A stretch of DNA of 64,000 nucleotides from Pseudaminobacter soli (ex Zhang et al. 2022) (lineage in GTDB: Bacteria > Pseudomonadota > Alphaproteobacteria > Rhizobiales > Rhizobiaceae): contig NZ_JABVCF010000002.1 in NCBI RefSeq assembly GCF_014595955.1, forward strand, positions 62,001 through 126,000. Direction: 5' to 3'. Position 1 is the stretch's first letter. Each line of letters opens with the position of its first letter. A program made the translations under genes and the position numbers. The notes under the pieces were generated by a model that searched no databases, was not told the DNA's origin, and was given only the letters and a program-made list of their open reading frames with translations. This document shows, in pieces, positions 1 to 10,807 of the stretch.

Positions 1-807
<807 letters not shown>

Positions 808-1692
808 TTAGAGCGCCTCTGCGCCCGAAATGATCTCGATGAGTTCCTTGGTGATCTGCGCCTGGCGCTGCCGGTTGTAGGTAATCGACAGCCGGTTGAT
901 CATGTCGCCGGCGTTGCGCGTCGCATTGTCCATGGCCGTCATCTTGGCGCCCATCTCGCCCGCCGCATTTTCGAGCAGCGCGCGGAAGATCTGCACTGCG
1001 ATATTGCGCGGGATCAGGTCGGACAGGATCTCGCCGGGCTCGGGCTCGTACTCGTAGACGGCGCCGCCAGCGCCCGTCTCCGCACCGTTCTCGACCGGGG
1101 CGGCGGCGGGGATGAGCTGCTGCGCGGTCGGGATCTGTGCGATCACCGACTTGAACTGCGAGTAGAACAGCGTGCAGACGTCGAACTGGCCTTCCTCGAA
1201 CAGCCGAATCACCTTCCTGGCGATCGCATCGGCGTTGCCGAAGCCGATCTGCTTCACTTCGCGATGCTCGACGCGGTCGATGATCAGGTTGCCGAAGTCG
1301 CGCCGAAGGATGTCGAAACCCTTCTTGCCGACGGTGATGATTTTCACCGTCTTGCCTTCGCCCTGCAGGCGACGGATGTGATCGCGCGCGAAACGCGCGA
1401 TCTGGGAATTGAAGCCGCCGGCGAGACCGCGGTCGGCGGTGCAGACCACGAGGAGATGCACGTCGTCGCGGCCGGTACCGGTCATCAGCGCCGGGGCGTC
1501 GCCGCCCCCGCCGACCGCCTGAGTAATGTTCGCCAGCACCGCGCTCATGCGCTGCGAGTAGGGCCGTGCGGCCTCCGCCGCCTCCTGGGCACGGCGCAGC
1601 TTCGCCGCGGCGACCATCTGCATCGCCTTGGTGATCTTCTGCGTCGCCTTAACGGAGGCGATGCGGTTGCGTAGGTCCTTTAGCGAAGCCAT
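808..1692 (-). CDS. atpG: ATP synthase F1 subunit gamma
   Basis: Central rotor stalk of F1, coupling Fo rotation to catalysis in the alpha3beta3 head. The 294-residue product has the usual length. Both conserved coiled-coil ends are visible: the N-terminus with [18 protein letters not shown] and the C-terminus with [16 protein letters not shown]. It lies between atpA (18 bp upstream) and atpD in the standard operon order. The internal insertion around residues 195-215 (Ala/Gly/Glu-rich) is typical of alphaproteobacterial gamma subunits. Confidence 0.97.
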   Translation of the reverse strand: MASLKDLRNRIASVKATQKITKAMQMVAAAKLRRAQEAAEAARPYSQRMSAVLANITQAVGGGGDAPALMTGTGRDDVHLLVVCTADRGLAGGFNSQIARFARDHIRRLQGEGKTVKIITVGKKGFDILRRDFGNLIIDRVEHREVKQIGFGNADAIARKVIRLFEEGQFDVCTLFYSQFKSVIAQIPTAQQLIPAAAPVENGAETGAGGAVYEYEPEPGEILSDLIPRNIAVQIFRALLENAAGEMGAKMTAMDNATRNAGDMINRLSITYNRQRQAQITKELIEIISGAEAL

Positions 1693-1710
1693 CGAGACGC
1701 TCCGTCAGTT

Positions 1711-3240
1711 TCAGGCGAAGGTCTTGGCGAAGGTGTCGATCTGGGCCTTCAGCTGGTCGCGCAGGCTGTCGGAAAGCGCCTTCTCGGTGCGGATCGCATC
1801 GAGCACTTCCTTGCCTTCGCTGCGCATGTGAGCCAGCAGACCCTGCTCGAACTTGCTGACCTGCGGGAGCGTCAGCTTGTCGAGGTAGCCGTTCACGCCG
1901 GCGAAGATCACCGCGACCTGCTCTTCCGTCTTCAGCGGCGAGAACTGCGGCTGCTTCAGCAGTTCGGTCAGCCGGGCGCCGCGGTTGAGCAGGCGCTGCG
2001 TGGCGGCGTCGAGGTCGGAGCCGAACTGCGCGAAGGCCGCCATCTCGCGGTACTGCGCGAGTTCGCCCTTGATCGAGCCGGCGACCTGCTTCATCGCCTT
2101 GACCTGCGCGGCCGAGCCGACGCGCGACACCGACAGGCCGACGTTCACAGCCGGACGGATGCCCTGGAAGAACAGGTTGGTCTCGAGGAAGATCTGGCCG
2201 TCGGTGATCGAGATCACGTTGGTCGGGATGTAGGCCGACACGTCGTTCGCCTGCGTCTCGATGACGGGCAGGGCGGTCAGCGAGCCGGCGCCCATCTCGT
2301 CGTTCATCTTCGCAGCGCGCTCGAGCAGGCGCGAATGCAGGTAGAACACGTCGCCCGGATAGGCCTCGCGTCCCGGCGGGCGGCGCAGCAGCAGCGACAT
2401 CTGGCGGTAGGCAACGGCCTGCTTGGACAGGTCGTCATAGGCGATCAGCGCATGCTGGCCGTTGTCGCGGAAGTACTCGCCCATGGCGCAGCCGGCGAAC
2501 GGAGCCAGGAACTGCATCGGCGCCGGATCGGAGGCGGTGGCCGCGACGATGATCGAATATTCGAGCGCGCCGCGCTCCTCGAGCACCTTCACGAACTGTG
2601 CAACGGTCGAGCGCTTCTGGCCGACGGCGACGTAGACGCAGTAGAGCTTCTCCTTCTCCGGGCCGGAGACGTGGATGGCCTTCTGGTTCAGGATCGTGTC
2701 GAGGATGATGGCGGTCTTGCCGGTCTGGCGGTCGCCGATGACCAACTCGCGCTGGCCGCGGCCGATCGGGATGAGGGCGTCGATCGCCTTGAGGCCGGTC
2801 GACATCGGCTCGTGCACCGACTTGCGCGGAATGATGCCGGGCGCCTTCACGTCGACGCGGCGACGCTCGACAGCCTCGATCGGGCCCTTGCCGTCGATTG
2901 GGTTGCCAAGAGCGTCGACGACGCGGCCGAGCAGGCCGGGACCAACCGGCACGTCGACGATGGCGCCGGTCCGCTTGACGGTGTCGCCTTCCTTGATGTC
3001 GCGGTCATTACCGAAGATGACGACGCCGACATTGTCGGTCTCAAGGTTCAGCGCCATCCCGCGGATGCCGCCGGGGAACTCGACCATTTCGCCGGCCTGG
3101 ACATTGTCGAGGCCGTAGACGCGGGCAATGCCGTCGCCGACTGACAACACCTGACCAACTTCCGAAACCTCGGCTTCCTTGCCGAAGTTCTTGATCTGGT
3201 CCTTAAGGATTGCGGAAATTTCCGCGGCGCGGATGTCCAT
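1711..3240 (-). CDS. atpA: ATP synthase F1 subunit alpha
   Basis: Non-catalytic nucleotide-binding subunit of F1. The 509-residue product has Walker A GDRQTGKT at residues 169-176 and the full family length. Its ATG overlaps the atpH stop in a TGATG junction, which suggests translational coupling. It is third-to-last in the visible atpH-atpA-atpG-atpD operon. Confidence 0.98.
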   Translation of the reverse strand: MDIRAAEISAILKDQIKNFGKEAEVSEVGQVLSVGDGIARVYGLDNVQAGEMVEFPGGIRGMALNLETDNVGVVIFGNDRDIKEGDTVKRTGAIVDVPVGPGLLGRVVDALGNPIDGKGPIEAVERRRVDVKAPGIIPRKSVHEPMSTGLKAIDALIPIGRGQRELVIGDRQTGKTAIILDTILNQKAIHVSGPEKEKLYCVYVAVGQKRSTVAQFVKVLEERGALEYSIIVAATASDPAPMQFLAPFAGCAMGEYFRDNGQHALIAYDDLSKQAVAYRQMSLLLRRPPGREAYPGDVFYLHSRLLERAAKMNDEMGAGSLTALPVIETQANDVSAYIPTNVISITDGQIFLETNLFFQGIRPAVNVGLSVSRVGSAAQVKAMKQVAGSIKGELAQYREMAAFAQFGSDLDAATQRLLNRGARLTELLKQPQFSPLKTEEQVAVIFAGVNGYLDKLTLPQVSKFEQGLLAHMRSEGKEVLDAIRTEKALSDSLRDQLKAQIDTFAKTFA

Positions 3241-3800
3241 CAGCCGACCTCTTTCAGTGCGAGCTTGAGCGAATTGAGTTTTGTTCTGAGCGACGAGTCG
3301 ATCTGGCGCGAGCCGATCCTGACGATCAGGCCGCCGAGCAGCGAAGGATCGACCGTGGTCTTGATCGAGACCTTCTTGCCAGCCATTTCACGCAGTGCAG
3401 CCATAAGCTCGGCCTCCTGGTCCCGCGTCAGCGGGTGCGCCGAAGTTACCTCGGCAGAGACCTCGCCACGCTGTTCCGCCGCGATGCGGCGGAAGGCCTT
3501 GATCATCGCCGGAACGGCGAACAGGCGACGGTTCCTCGCGACGACCTTGAGGAAGTTCCCGACGAGCGGGGTGAAGCCGGCGCGATCCACAATCGCCGAA
3601 ACGGCCCGGAACTGATCGTCGGCGGAGAATACAGGACTGCGGATCAGGCGGGCAAGGTCCTGGTTTTCGTTCAGCAGGATCTCGAAGGCGTCGAGATCGG
3701 CTTCGACCTGGCCAATGACGCCGGAGTCGGCGGCAAGTTCGTGCAACGAAGCTGCGTAGCGTTCGGCAACCCCGGAGACTGGCGAGCTGGACTTTGCCAC
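3240..3800 (-). CDS. atpH: ATP synthase F1 subunit delta
   Basis: Peripheral-stalk subunit joining F1 to the b subunits of Fo. The 186-residue length and the C-terminal stretch [20 protein letters not shown] are typical of OSCP/delta. The start is GTG at 3798-3800, preceded at about 8 bp by a GAGAAGG ribosome-binding site; no better ATG exists. It is the first gene of the F1 operon. As usual in alphaproteobacteria, the Fo genes (atpIBEF) are not adjacent. Confidence 0.96.
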   Translation of the reverse strand: MAKSSSPVSGVAERYAASLHELAADSGVIGQVEADLDAFEILLNENQDLARLIRSPVFSADDQFRAVSAIVDRAGFTPLVGNFLKVVARNRRLFAVPAMIKAFRRIAAEQRGEVSAEVTSAHPLTRDQEAELMAALREMAGKKVSIKTTVDPSLLGGLIVRIGSRQIDSSLRTKLNSLKLALKEVG

Positions 3801-3844
3801 GTGCGGCCTTCTCTTGGTCTGGACGGCCGCGAGATTGTCGACAC

Positions 3845-3857
3845 GAGTCTTCGACTC
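3845..3857. promoter_or_regulatory. Palindrome of two GANTC sites in the atpH leader
   Basis: GAGTC and GACTC are separated by TTC, giving a 13-bp palindrome 45 bp upstream of the atpH GTG. GANTC is the recognition sequence of the cell-cycle methylase CcrM. Whether the site regulates the ATP synthase operon is inference. Confidence 0.3.
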
Positions 3858-4025
3858 TAGCTAAATCCTTGGCCTATCTGCAGTTTTATAAGCCGGCCGG
3901 TCCGCGCCAAATGGCCCCCCGACCGACAGCCGCCCGCCGTCTAGCATACGCATACGATCGCCGCAACACGTTGACCGGCAAGCGCTTGAACAGATTGTCG
4001 CAGTCGCCGCTTGAACGCTCGCCGG

Positions 4026-4421
4026 CTATACGACCAGGCCCAGCGCAAAGGCCAGCGGCAGGAACGCCAGCGCTAGTTCAATGACGAGCGCCAGCCAATT
4101 ATAGGGCGTGTTTCCGTTGTCGGAGAGCATCGAGACCATGCGGCCGAAGGCGGTAAAAAGCCAGCAGAGCCCGAGCGCCATGTAGAGGAAGGGCTGGGCG
4201 AGCAGCAGTGCGCAGAGGCCGGTGCCGAGATAGAAGCCGCCCATCGTCGAGCGGACCTCGCTTATGGCTTCCGGATGAGCTTCTGTCGGCTGCAGCCGCA
4301 GGACGCGAAGCATGATGCGGGGCGCGAAGAACATCAGCAGGCCGAAGATGACCGTGGCCGCCGCACTCCCCCATGCCAGCCACTCGCCGTTTGTCGTCGG
4401 CCATGGAAATGCCAGTTCCAT
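4026..4421 (-). CDS. Small four-helix membrane protein, DUF4345-like
   Basis: 131 residues with four hydrophobic segments at about 15-34, 61-76, 77-94 and 108-130. The segment STMGGFYLGTGLC and a following FGRMVSML resemble DUF4345-type inner-membrane proteins; the function of that family is unknown. It is transcribed toward the ATP synthase operon, with ~225 bp between its stop and the atpH start. The family call is from memory of sequence style and not a profile match. Confidence 0.6.
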   Translation of the reverse strand: MELAFPWPTTNGEWLAWGSAAATVIFGLLMFFAPRIMLRVLRLQPTEAHPEAISEVRSTMGGFYLGTGLCALLLAQPFLYMALGLCWLFTAFGRMVSMLSDNGNTPYNWLALVIELALAFLPLAFALGLVV

Positions 4422-4518
4422 TGCGCAATGCCCCCCGATTTGCGGCGCGATAGTACTGCGGAATGTGAACTTGGCAATGTGGGGCTGCGAAGTGAGCGCC
4501 GGCGTACGGCATCGGCCT

Positions 4519-4590
4519 ACCTCTCCCGCCTCGCTTCGCTCGGCACCCTCCCCGCTTCGCTCGGCGCCCTCCCCGCGAGGTGAGGGGCGG
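4519..4590. repeat. GC-rich intergenic repeat, copy 1
   Basis: The first 35 bp (4519-4553) recur exactly in inverted orientation at 6305-6339. Inside the element a 21-nt unit is repeated in tandem at 4532-4552 and 4553-4573 with one mismatch. It lies between divergent genes. It resembles the short palindromic intergenic repeats common in rhizobia. Confidence 0.8.
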
Positions 4591-4652
4591 TCCTTGACTT
4601 GCCATTGAATCGATCTAATGAGCAGCCGCTCGCGAGAGGGAAAGGCCTGCCG

Positions 4653-5822
4653 ATGGATGCTTCGAACATGGTACGTGCCGGCAGGCGGGGGCGCTGGGCG
4701 GTGGCCGCGCTTTTCTTCATGAACGGTTTTCTCACGGGCAGTTGGGCGCCACAGATCCCGGTCTTTGTAGAAAGGCTTGAGATCAGTGAATTGACCCTCG
4801 GGCTGCTGATCCTCCTATTCGGGGTGGGCGCAATCACCGCGATGCCTACCTCCGGCTACCTGATGTCGCATCACGGCTCGCGGGTGGTGTTGCGCGTCTT
4901 TTCGATCTTGGCCGCCTTCGGCCTTCTGTTCGTCGTCGGGGCGTGGAACGTGCCACTCGCGGCCATCGCGATGTTTCTCTTCGGCGGCGTGATCGGAGGC
5001 ATGGACGTGTCGATGAACGCCAATGCCGTCGCGGTCGAGCGAACGATCTCGCGCGCGATCATGTCGTCGTCACATGCCTTCTGGAGCCTGGGCGGCTTCA
5101 TCGGTGGGGGAGCAGGCGGCTATTTTATCCAGACCTACGGCGCATTGTCTCACGCTGTCGTGGTTACGGCCATCTCTCTGACGTTCTTCGCGCTTGCCAC
5201 CCGAAGCATCGTCGCGGACCCGCCGGTCGCCAGGGCCTCCAACCACAAGCGCACGCTGCCGAAGTCGCGGACGATCTATCTCCTCGGCATCATGGCGCTG
5301 TTCACCATGGTTCCTGAGGGCTCCGTGCTGGACTGGGCAGCGCTCTATCTGCAGCAGGAGCGCGGAAGTGATCTCGCCACCGCAGGTCTGGCCTACGGAT
5401 TGTTCGCCGGGGCGATGGCGTTTATGCGCTTCATCGGCGACGGCGTGCGCAACCGCTTCGGTGCGGTGAGGACACTCACCGTATCGAGCCTCGTCGGCGC
5501 GGCTGGCATGCTGGTCGCCGGCCTATCGCCATCGCCGTGGCTGGCGATCGCCGCTTTCGCGGTGTCCGGCCTGGGCATTGCCAACATCATCCCGATCATC
5601 TTTTCGGCTGCGGGCAATCAACCGGGCATGGCCTCTGCCACGGGCATGAGCGTCGTTACCACGATGGGGTATTCGGGGATCCTGCTCGCGCCGTCGGCGA
5701 TAGGCTTTGCGGCCGAGCATACCGGGTTTCAGATCGTCTTCGTCGCGCTGGCTGGCCTGCTGGTCATTGTCTGCCTGATGGGTCGGCTGGCCGCGAGTGC
5801 CGATTTCAAACACTCTTCGTAG
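4653..5822 (+). CDS. MFS transporter, YbjJ-like
   Basis: 389-residue polytopic membrane protein of the major facilitator superfamily, with about 12 hydrophobic segments. The N-terminal region with GSWAPQIPVF, then a GAITAMPTSGYL segment and HHGSR loop, resembles the YbjJ-type subgroup, whose substrate is unknown. The ATG at 4653 was chosen because a GAGAGGGAAAGG ribosome-binding site precedes it; an ATG 54 bp upstream has none. The gene stands alone and ends in a strong hairpin terminator. Confidence 0.85.
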   Translation: MDASNMVRAGRRGRWAVAALFFMNGFLTGSWAPQIPVFVERLEISELTLGLLILLFGVGAITAMPTSGYLMSHHGSRVVLRVFSILAAFGLLFVVGAWNVPLAAIAMFLFGGVIGGMDVSMNANAVAVERTISRAIMSSSHAFWSLGGFIGGGAGGYFIQTYGALSHAVVVTAISLTFFALATRSIVADPPVARASNHKRTLPKSRTIYLLGIMALFTMVPEGSVLDWAALYLQQERGSDLATAGLAYGLFAGAMAFMRFIGDGVRNRFGAVRTLTVSSLVGAAGMLVAGLSPSPWLAIAAFAVSGLGIANIIPIIFSAAGNQPGMASATGMSVVTTMGYSGILLAPSAIGFAAEHTGFQIVFVALAGLLVIVCLMGRLAASADFKHSS

Positions 5823-5867
5823 AGCGAGATGACTTCTTTTCGAGTCGTCATTTCGCTCTGAGTTTTT
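5821..5867 (+). terminator. Rho-independent terminator after the MFS gene
   Basis: A 13-bp stem (AGAGCGAGATGAC with GTCATTTCGCTCT, one G-T pair) begins at the stop codon and is followed by TTTTT at 5863-5867. Confidence 0.85.
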
Positions 5868-6024
5868 GTATCTGCCGCATGATCTGTCCGAAAAGCCTGC
5901 AACTTTTCTGACGCGGTCCTCCGGTCCGGGATCATGCTCCAGGCCGAGGGCGTCGGTAGTCAGAACGAACGAGGCTGGCCAGCGATGCTGCCCAGCCTCC
6001 GTTTCGAACGTCGATGACGGGTGA

Positions 6025-6207
6025 TCAGGCCGCCGGCGGCGCGCCGGGGGTGAACACGCCCATCAGCATCAGCACGATCAGCACGACTAGGATGACGCCG
6101 AGGATGCCGGACGGGCCGTAGCCCCAGCCGCGCGAATACGGCCAGGCCGGAACCGCGCCGATCAGCAGCAGAACAAGTATTATAAGCAGAATTGTAGTCA
6201 GTGACAT
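6025..6207 (-). CDS. DUF3309 family small membrane protein
   Basis: 60 residues: a hydrophobic N-terminal segment, the signature PAWPYSRGWGYGPSG at about 20-34, and a second hydrophobic segment. This matches the DUF3309 pattern of tiny two-helix proteins common in proteobacteria; the function is unknown. The ATG at 6205-6207 is preceded by GAGAGGG. In-frame sequence further upstream is repeat DNA and not coding. Confidence 0.9.
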   Translation of the reverse strand: MSLTTILLIILVLLLIGAVPAWPYSRGWGYGPSGILGVILVVLIVLMLMGVFTPGAPPAA

Positions 6208-6290
6208 TGTTGCCCTCTCATCTACAAAGCTAACGAGGGACAATGCACGAGACGGCGACTGGTTCCGGAAGGCCTGCCGGCTGCGGCGTA

Positions 6291-6470
6291 TCCCTCCCCC
6301 TTGAGGGGAGGGTGCCGAGCGAAGCGAGGCGGGAGAGGTGGCTTCGGCCGTACTCGATCCGATCTGACGATTATGGTGATGAGAAGAGGTTGCGGCCGGC
6401 CGCAACGACCCTTCCCGGCGCGCTTCGCTGCCACCCTCCCCTCGAGGGGGAGGTATGGGTCGAAGCCGGT
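6291..6470. repeat. GC-rich intergenic repeats, copies 2 and 3
   Basis: 6305-6339 is an exact inverted copy of 4519-4553. A second, partly related unit lies at about 6418-6455 (CGCTTCGCTGCCACCCTCCC and a GAGGGGGAGG arm). Together they fill most of the gap between the DUF3309 start and the RND pump stop. Confidence 0.75.
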
Positions 6471-6479
6471 CGCCTCCCG

Positions 6480-9400
6480 CTATTCCGCCGCCTTCGGGTA
6501 ATCGAGCGGTCCGACCAACGGCGCGGGCATCTCCGCTGCCTTCGACTCCGCCTTCTTGCCGCGCCGGAAAATGCGGCGGAAGAAGCCGTAGAGGCGGCTG
6601 TCCTTGTTGCGCGTGAAGACCATCAGCATCGATGGCGTCACCACAAGAGTCAGCACGGTCGCGAAGGACAGGCCGAAGACGATCGCCGAGGAGAGCGCGA
6701 TCCACCACTGTGTCGACGGCGCGTTGATCGTCGTCTCCTGGTGGAAGATCTCGAGGCCCAGTCCGAAGGCGATCGGCAGCACGCCGAGGATCGCCGAGGC
6801 CGCGGTCAGCACCACCGGACGAGCGCGCTCGCGGCAGGTCTGCAGCACGGCTTCCTTCTTCTCCCAGCCTTCTTCGCGCAGCCGGTCGTAAGTGTCGATC
6901 AGCACGATGTTGTTGTTCACCACCACGCCGGCCAGCGCGATCATGCCGATGCCGGACATCACGATGACGAAGGCCTGGCCAGTCGCCAGCATGCCGAGCA
7001 GCGCGCCGACGGTTGCCATGACCACGCAGGAGAGCACGATCAGCACGCTCGTGAACTTGTTGAACTGCGCCAAGAGCACGATGAAGATCAGGAAGATCGC
7101 AGCCCCGAACGCCTTGGACAGGAAGGCTCCGGCCTCGGCGCTGTCCTCGTTCGATCCGGCCAGCTTCCAGTCGATCCCTGGAAGTTCCATGCCGGACACG
7201 GCCTTGGTCACCTCGGCCTGCACCGACGCGACCTGGTGCCCTGACGCGACATTGCCCTGGACCGTGATGGTACGTTTGCCGTCGATGCGGTTGAGAATAC
7301 CGACCGTACGTTCCGCATTGCGCGACACGAAGTTAGAGATCGGGACGGAACCTTGAGCGGTCTCCACGCGCAGATTGTCGAGCGCCGCAAGGGTGCGGCG
7401 GTCCTCCGGCAAGCGCAGGCGGATGTCGACGGCATCATCCGCGCCGGCCGGACGGTAGTCGGTCAGTTTCAGGCCTGTGGTGACCAACTGGACGACGGTG
7501 CCAACCGAGACGGGGCTCACCCCGTATTGCGCAGCCTTCGAGCGATCCACCTTCAGCGCCCAGTCGATGCCGGGCGGCGGCAGGCCGTCCGTGATGTCGA
7601 TCACACCCGGTACGTTGGCGACGAGAGCTGCAACTTCGCGCGCCTTGTCGTTCAGGTTCGTCGGATCGGTCGCCGAAAGCTGTACCTGGATCGGCTTGCC
7701 GGTGGGCGGCCCGGCGTCCGGCACACGCACTTCCACATCGACGCCGGGAATGCCGGCCATGGCGACGCGAAGCTCGTCGAGGATGGTGTGTGCGGACTTA
7801 CGCTCGCGCCAGTCGACGAACTCGTACTGGATGACGCCGACCACGTCCTCCGGTATCTCGTTGCCGCCGCGGCTCTTGCCGACGCGGGTGTAGACGGACT
7901 TGATCCCCGGCCAGCCGAGCAGCCGGCTCTCCGCCTGGCGCGTGGCGAGGTCCATCTCCTCGAGCGAGAGATTGCCGCGGGCATGCACATAGAGCAGGCC
8001 GTAGTCCGGCTCCACCGACGGGAAGAATTCGACGCCTGCGCCGTATTTGACGTAGGAGTAGAAGCCGCCGGCCAGCAGCGCCATGGTCAGCATCATGGCG
8101 GTGATCGGGTAGGCGACGGCCTTCTTGACGACAGCCATGTAGAGGCCGTCGCGATGCTGCTCCTCCTCATGGATCGACGGCTTTGCGAAGATCGCTCCGA
8201 TGCTGGGCGCGAAGATCAGGGCATAGGCCATGGATGCCGCCAGCGTCACGATCAGCGTGATCGGCAGGTACTTCATGAAGTCGCCGATGATGCCGGGCCA
8301 GAACAGCAGCGGCGAGAAGGCGGCAATGCGCGTCATGGTGGCGGCGATGACCGGTCCCGCCATCCGCTTGGCGGCGAGTTCGAAGGCCTGCGCCTTCGGC
8401 ATGCCTTCCGACATCCGCCGTTCGGCGAATTCCGTCACGATGATCGCGTCGTCGACCAGCATGCCGACCGCCAGGATCAGGCTGAACAGCACGATCATGT
8501 TGATGGTGTAGCCCATCAGCGCCAGCAGCAGGATGCCCATCAGGAAGGAGGAGGGGATGGCGAGTCCGATCAGCAGCGAGGCCCGGCCCGACAGCGCGTA
8601 GAGGATGACGATGAAGACCAGGATGACGGCGATCAGGACGTGGTTCTGCAGGTCGCTCAGCAACTGGTTGACGAAGACCGACTTGTCCTGGGTGTAGGTG
8701 ACTTCCATGCCTTGCGGCGCGGACTTGACGAATTCGTCGGCGACCTTCTTGGCGCCCTCGATCGTCTCCACGATGTTGGCGCCGATGCGCTTCTTCACCT
8801 CGATCGCGATGGCGGGCTTGCCGTCGAGCCGCGTGATCGTCTCGGCGTCCTTGAAGGTCGAGCGGACCGTCGCCAGGTCGCGCACCCGCACCACGGCGTT
8901 CTCGTTGGCGACCACCGGCAGGTTGGCGACGTCCTCGGGCGTCTCGATCAGCGCCGGCACTTTGATGGCGTATTTGCCCTCGCTGCCCTCGATCGCGCCC
9001 GCGGCCACGAGGCTGTTGGACGCTCCGACACCGTGCATGACCTGTTCGAGCCGCAGGCCATACGAGGTCAGCTTCACCGGATCGATGATCGCCTCGACGA
9101 GTTCGTCGCGGGAACCCTGGATCGTGCCCTCGAGAACCCCGGGCACCTCTTCGATCCGGTCGCGCAGCTGCTTGGCGGCGGCGGTCAGCGTACGCTCAGG
9201 CACGTCGCCCGAGAGCGTCACGACAAGCACCGGGAATTCGGACAGGTTCACCTCGTTTACGGTCGGCTCCTCGACGCCGGCAGGCAGGTCGCGCTTGGCG
9301 TCCTGCACCTTGTTGCGCGTGTCGATGAGCGCGTCGCCGAGATCGGTCGACGGGTCGAACTCGACCAGCACGTAGCCGCCGCCCTCATAGGCCGCGGACC

Positions 9401-9641
9401 GCATCTCCTTCAGGCCCTTGAGGCTCTTCAGCTGCGTCTCGACCGGACGCAGCAGCAGCCGCTCGGAATCCTCCGGCGAGATGCCCTGGTAGACCAGGCT
9501 GACATACATGATAGGGATGGCGACATCCGGCTCCGCCTCCTTGGGCACGGATTGGTACGCCACTGCTCCGGCGATGATCAGGAAGACCAGGACCGAGAGC
9601 GTCAGCCGCGCATTGCGGACCGCCAGCCTGACGATATCCAT
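6480..9641 (-). CDS. RND efflux transporter permease (AcrB-type)
   Basis: Inner-membrane, proton-driven pump of the resistance-nodulation-division superfamily; 1053 residues, full length. The fourth transmembrane helix contains GMLVDDAIIVTEFAERRM, with the paired Asp needed for proton relay. The two large periplasmic loops and the mirrored second half are present. The gene follows its membrane-fusion partner by 26 bp on the same strand. No TolC-like gene is adjacent, so the pump probably uses a distant outer-membrane channel. The substrate cannot be told from sequence. Confidence 0.93.
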   Translation of the reverse strand: MDIVRLAVRNARLTLSVLVFLIIAGAVAYQSVPKEAEPDVAIPIMYVSLVYQGISPEDSERLLLRPVETQLKSLKGLKEMRSAAYEGGGYVLVEFDPSTDLGDALIDTRNKVQDAKRDLPAGVEEPTVNEVNLSEFPVLVVTLSGDVPERTLTAAAKQLRDRIEEVPGVLEGTIQGSRDELVEAIIDPVKLTSYGLRLEQVMHGVGASNSLVAAGAIEGSEGKYAIKVPALIETPEDVANLPVVANENAVVRVRDLATVRSTFKDAETITRLDGKPAIAIEVKKRIGANIVETIEGAKKVADEFVKSAPQGMEVTYTQDKSVFVNQLLSDLQNHVLIAVILVFIVILYALSGRASLLIGLAIPSSFLMGILLLALMGYTINMIVLFSLILAVGMLVDDAIIVTEFAERRMSEGMPKAQAFELAAKRMAGPVIAATMTRIAAFSPLLFWPGIIGDFMKYLPITLIVTLAASMAYALIFAPSIGAIFAKPSIHEEEQHRDGLYMAVVKKAVAYPITAMMLTMALLAGGFYSYVKYGAGVEFFPSVEPDYGLLYVHARGNLSLEEMDLATRQAESRLLGWPGIKSVYTRVGKSRGGNEIPEDVVGVIQYEFVDWRERKSAHTILDELRVAMAGIPGVDVEVRVPDAGPPTGKPIQVQLSATDPTNLNDKAREVAALVANVPGVIDITDGLPPPGIDWALKVDRSKAAQYGVSPVSVGTVVQLVTTGLKLTDYRPAGADDAVDIRLRLPEDRRTLAALDNLRVETAQGSVPISNFVSRNAERTVGILNRIDGKRTITVQGNVASGHQVASVQAEVTKAVSGMELPGIDWKLAGSNEDSAEAGAFLSKAFGAAIFLIFIVLLAQFNKFTSVLIVLSCVVMATVGALLGMLATGQAFVIVMSGIGMIALAGVVVNNNIVLIDTYDRLREEGWEKKEAVLQTCRERARPVVLTAASAILGVLPIAFGLGLEIFHQETTINAPSTQWWIALSSAIVFGLSFATVLTLVVTPSMLMVFTRNKDSRLYGFFRRIFRRGKKAESKAAEMPAPLVGPLDYPKAAE

Positions 9642-9667
9642 CTGTCCCCGCTTTCCTACTCTCTACT

Positions 9668-10807
9668 CTAAAGTGCGCTCTCGGCGACTTCGCCCGACAG
9701 CTTGCGGACCGTCTCGGCGTCGGCTTCATCCGCCTTCACGGTGTCGCCCTCCTTGACCATGTCCTGTCCGGCGACGATGACGCGCGCATCGGCCGGAATA
9801 CCGGCGAGGACGAGGCCAGTCGGCGTGTCGTCGACGATGTCGATGGGGAAGAAGACGACCTTCTCGTTCGCGTCGACGGCACGGATGCCGATATCGCCAG
9901 CATTGCTCAGCGTGACCACCGAACGCGGCAGCACGACGGCATCCGTCGGATCGGAGCGCAGCGTGATCTCGGCCGTCATGCCGGCCGGAAGCTTCTTGTC
10001 GGCGTTGGGGATCGCGACCTCGATGCGGAAAGTGCGGGTGGCCGGAGCGGCGTCGCTGCTGATGTAGCGCAGTTCGCCCTTCACCTCGGTGCCGTCGACG
10101 AGCCGGATGTCGGCCTTGCTGCCAACGCGGACAGAGCCCAGGTCGCGCTCGCTCACTTCGCCGATGGCCAGCAGCGGATCGAGATTGATGAGGGTTGCGA
10201 TTTCGGTCCCGGCCATGACGGCGCTGCCGCGCTCTACCGGAACGCGATCGATGACGCCGTTGAACGGAGCATAAAGCTCGTTGCGCGCGAGTTCGGCCTT
10301 GGCGCTTTCGAGTTGGGCCTTGGCCGAGGCCAGTGCGGCGCGCGTCTGATCGACCTGGAGCTTGGGCGTGTTCCCGGACTTGGCCAGCCGTTCGGCGGCA
10401 TCGGCTTCGCCCTGGCGCTGCTTCACCATGCTCTCCGCCATCGTGACGGCTGCGATCTTGTCCTCGGCCTGAAGCCGCACGATCAGATCGCCCTTCTTCA
10501 CATGCTGGCCCTGCTTGATCGGAAGATCTTCTATGATGCCCATGACCCGTGTCGCCAGTACGGCGCGCTTGTCGGCATCGGTTCGGCCGGAAATACGGAT
10601 GGCGCGCGCATGCTCGGTGCGCGGCGGCTTGATCACCGCGACGGTACGCGGCGGCGCGACAGGCTTGTTCGCCGCTTCGGTGGCCTTCTTGGCTTCCGCT
10701 TCCGGCGCCGCGCTGCCGACCGACGAGAACTCGCCCGTGCCCATCCATGCTCCGAAACCAATGAGCACGAGGACAGCCGCCAGCTTGTGAAACCTGAACT
10801 TCGACAT
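9668..10807 (-). CDS. RND efflux periplasmic adaptor subunit
   Basis: 379-residue membrane-fusion protein of the HlyD/AcrA type. One N-terminal membrane anchor (about residues 9-25) is followed by a lipoyl/barrel-sandwich part beginning near VMGIIEDLPIKQGQHVKKGD, a coiled-coil hairpin and a beta-barrel. The ATG at 10805-10807 was chosen because the hydrophobic anchor starts right after it; an in-frame ATG 117 bp upstream would add a non-conserved extension. It is the first gene of the two-gene efflux operon. Confidence 0.92.
   Translation of the reverse strand: MSKFRFHKLAAVLVLIGFGAWMGTGEFSSVGSAAPEAEAKKATEAANKPVAPPRTVAVIKPPRTEHARAIRISGRTDADKRAVLATRVMGIIEDLPIKQGQHVKKGDLIVRLQAEDKIAAVTMAESMVKQRQGEADAAERLAKSGNTPKLQVDQTRAALASAKAQLESAKAELARNELYAPFNGVIDRVPVERGSAVMAGTEIATLINLDPLLAIGEVSERDLGSVRVGSKADIRLVDGTEVKGELRYISSDAAPATRTFRIEVAIPNADKKLPAGMTAEITLRSDPTDAVVLPRSVVTLSNAGDIGIRAVDANEKVVFFPIDIVDDTPTGLVLAGIPADARVIVAGQDMVKEGDTVKADEADAETVRKLSGEVAESAL

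Noticed and set aside
1828-3144. 438-codon open frame on the strand opposite atpA
   Set aside because: It mirrors atpA codons (GC-rich third positions keep the antisense frame open), is full of Arg/Asp/His/Leu, and matches no family. The same holds for long antisense frames at 7353-9671, 47468-50212 and 58032-59018.
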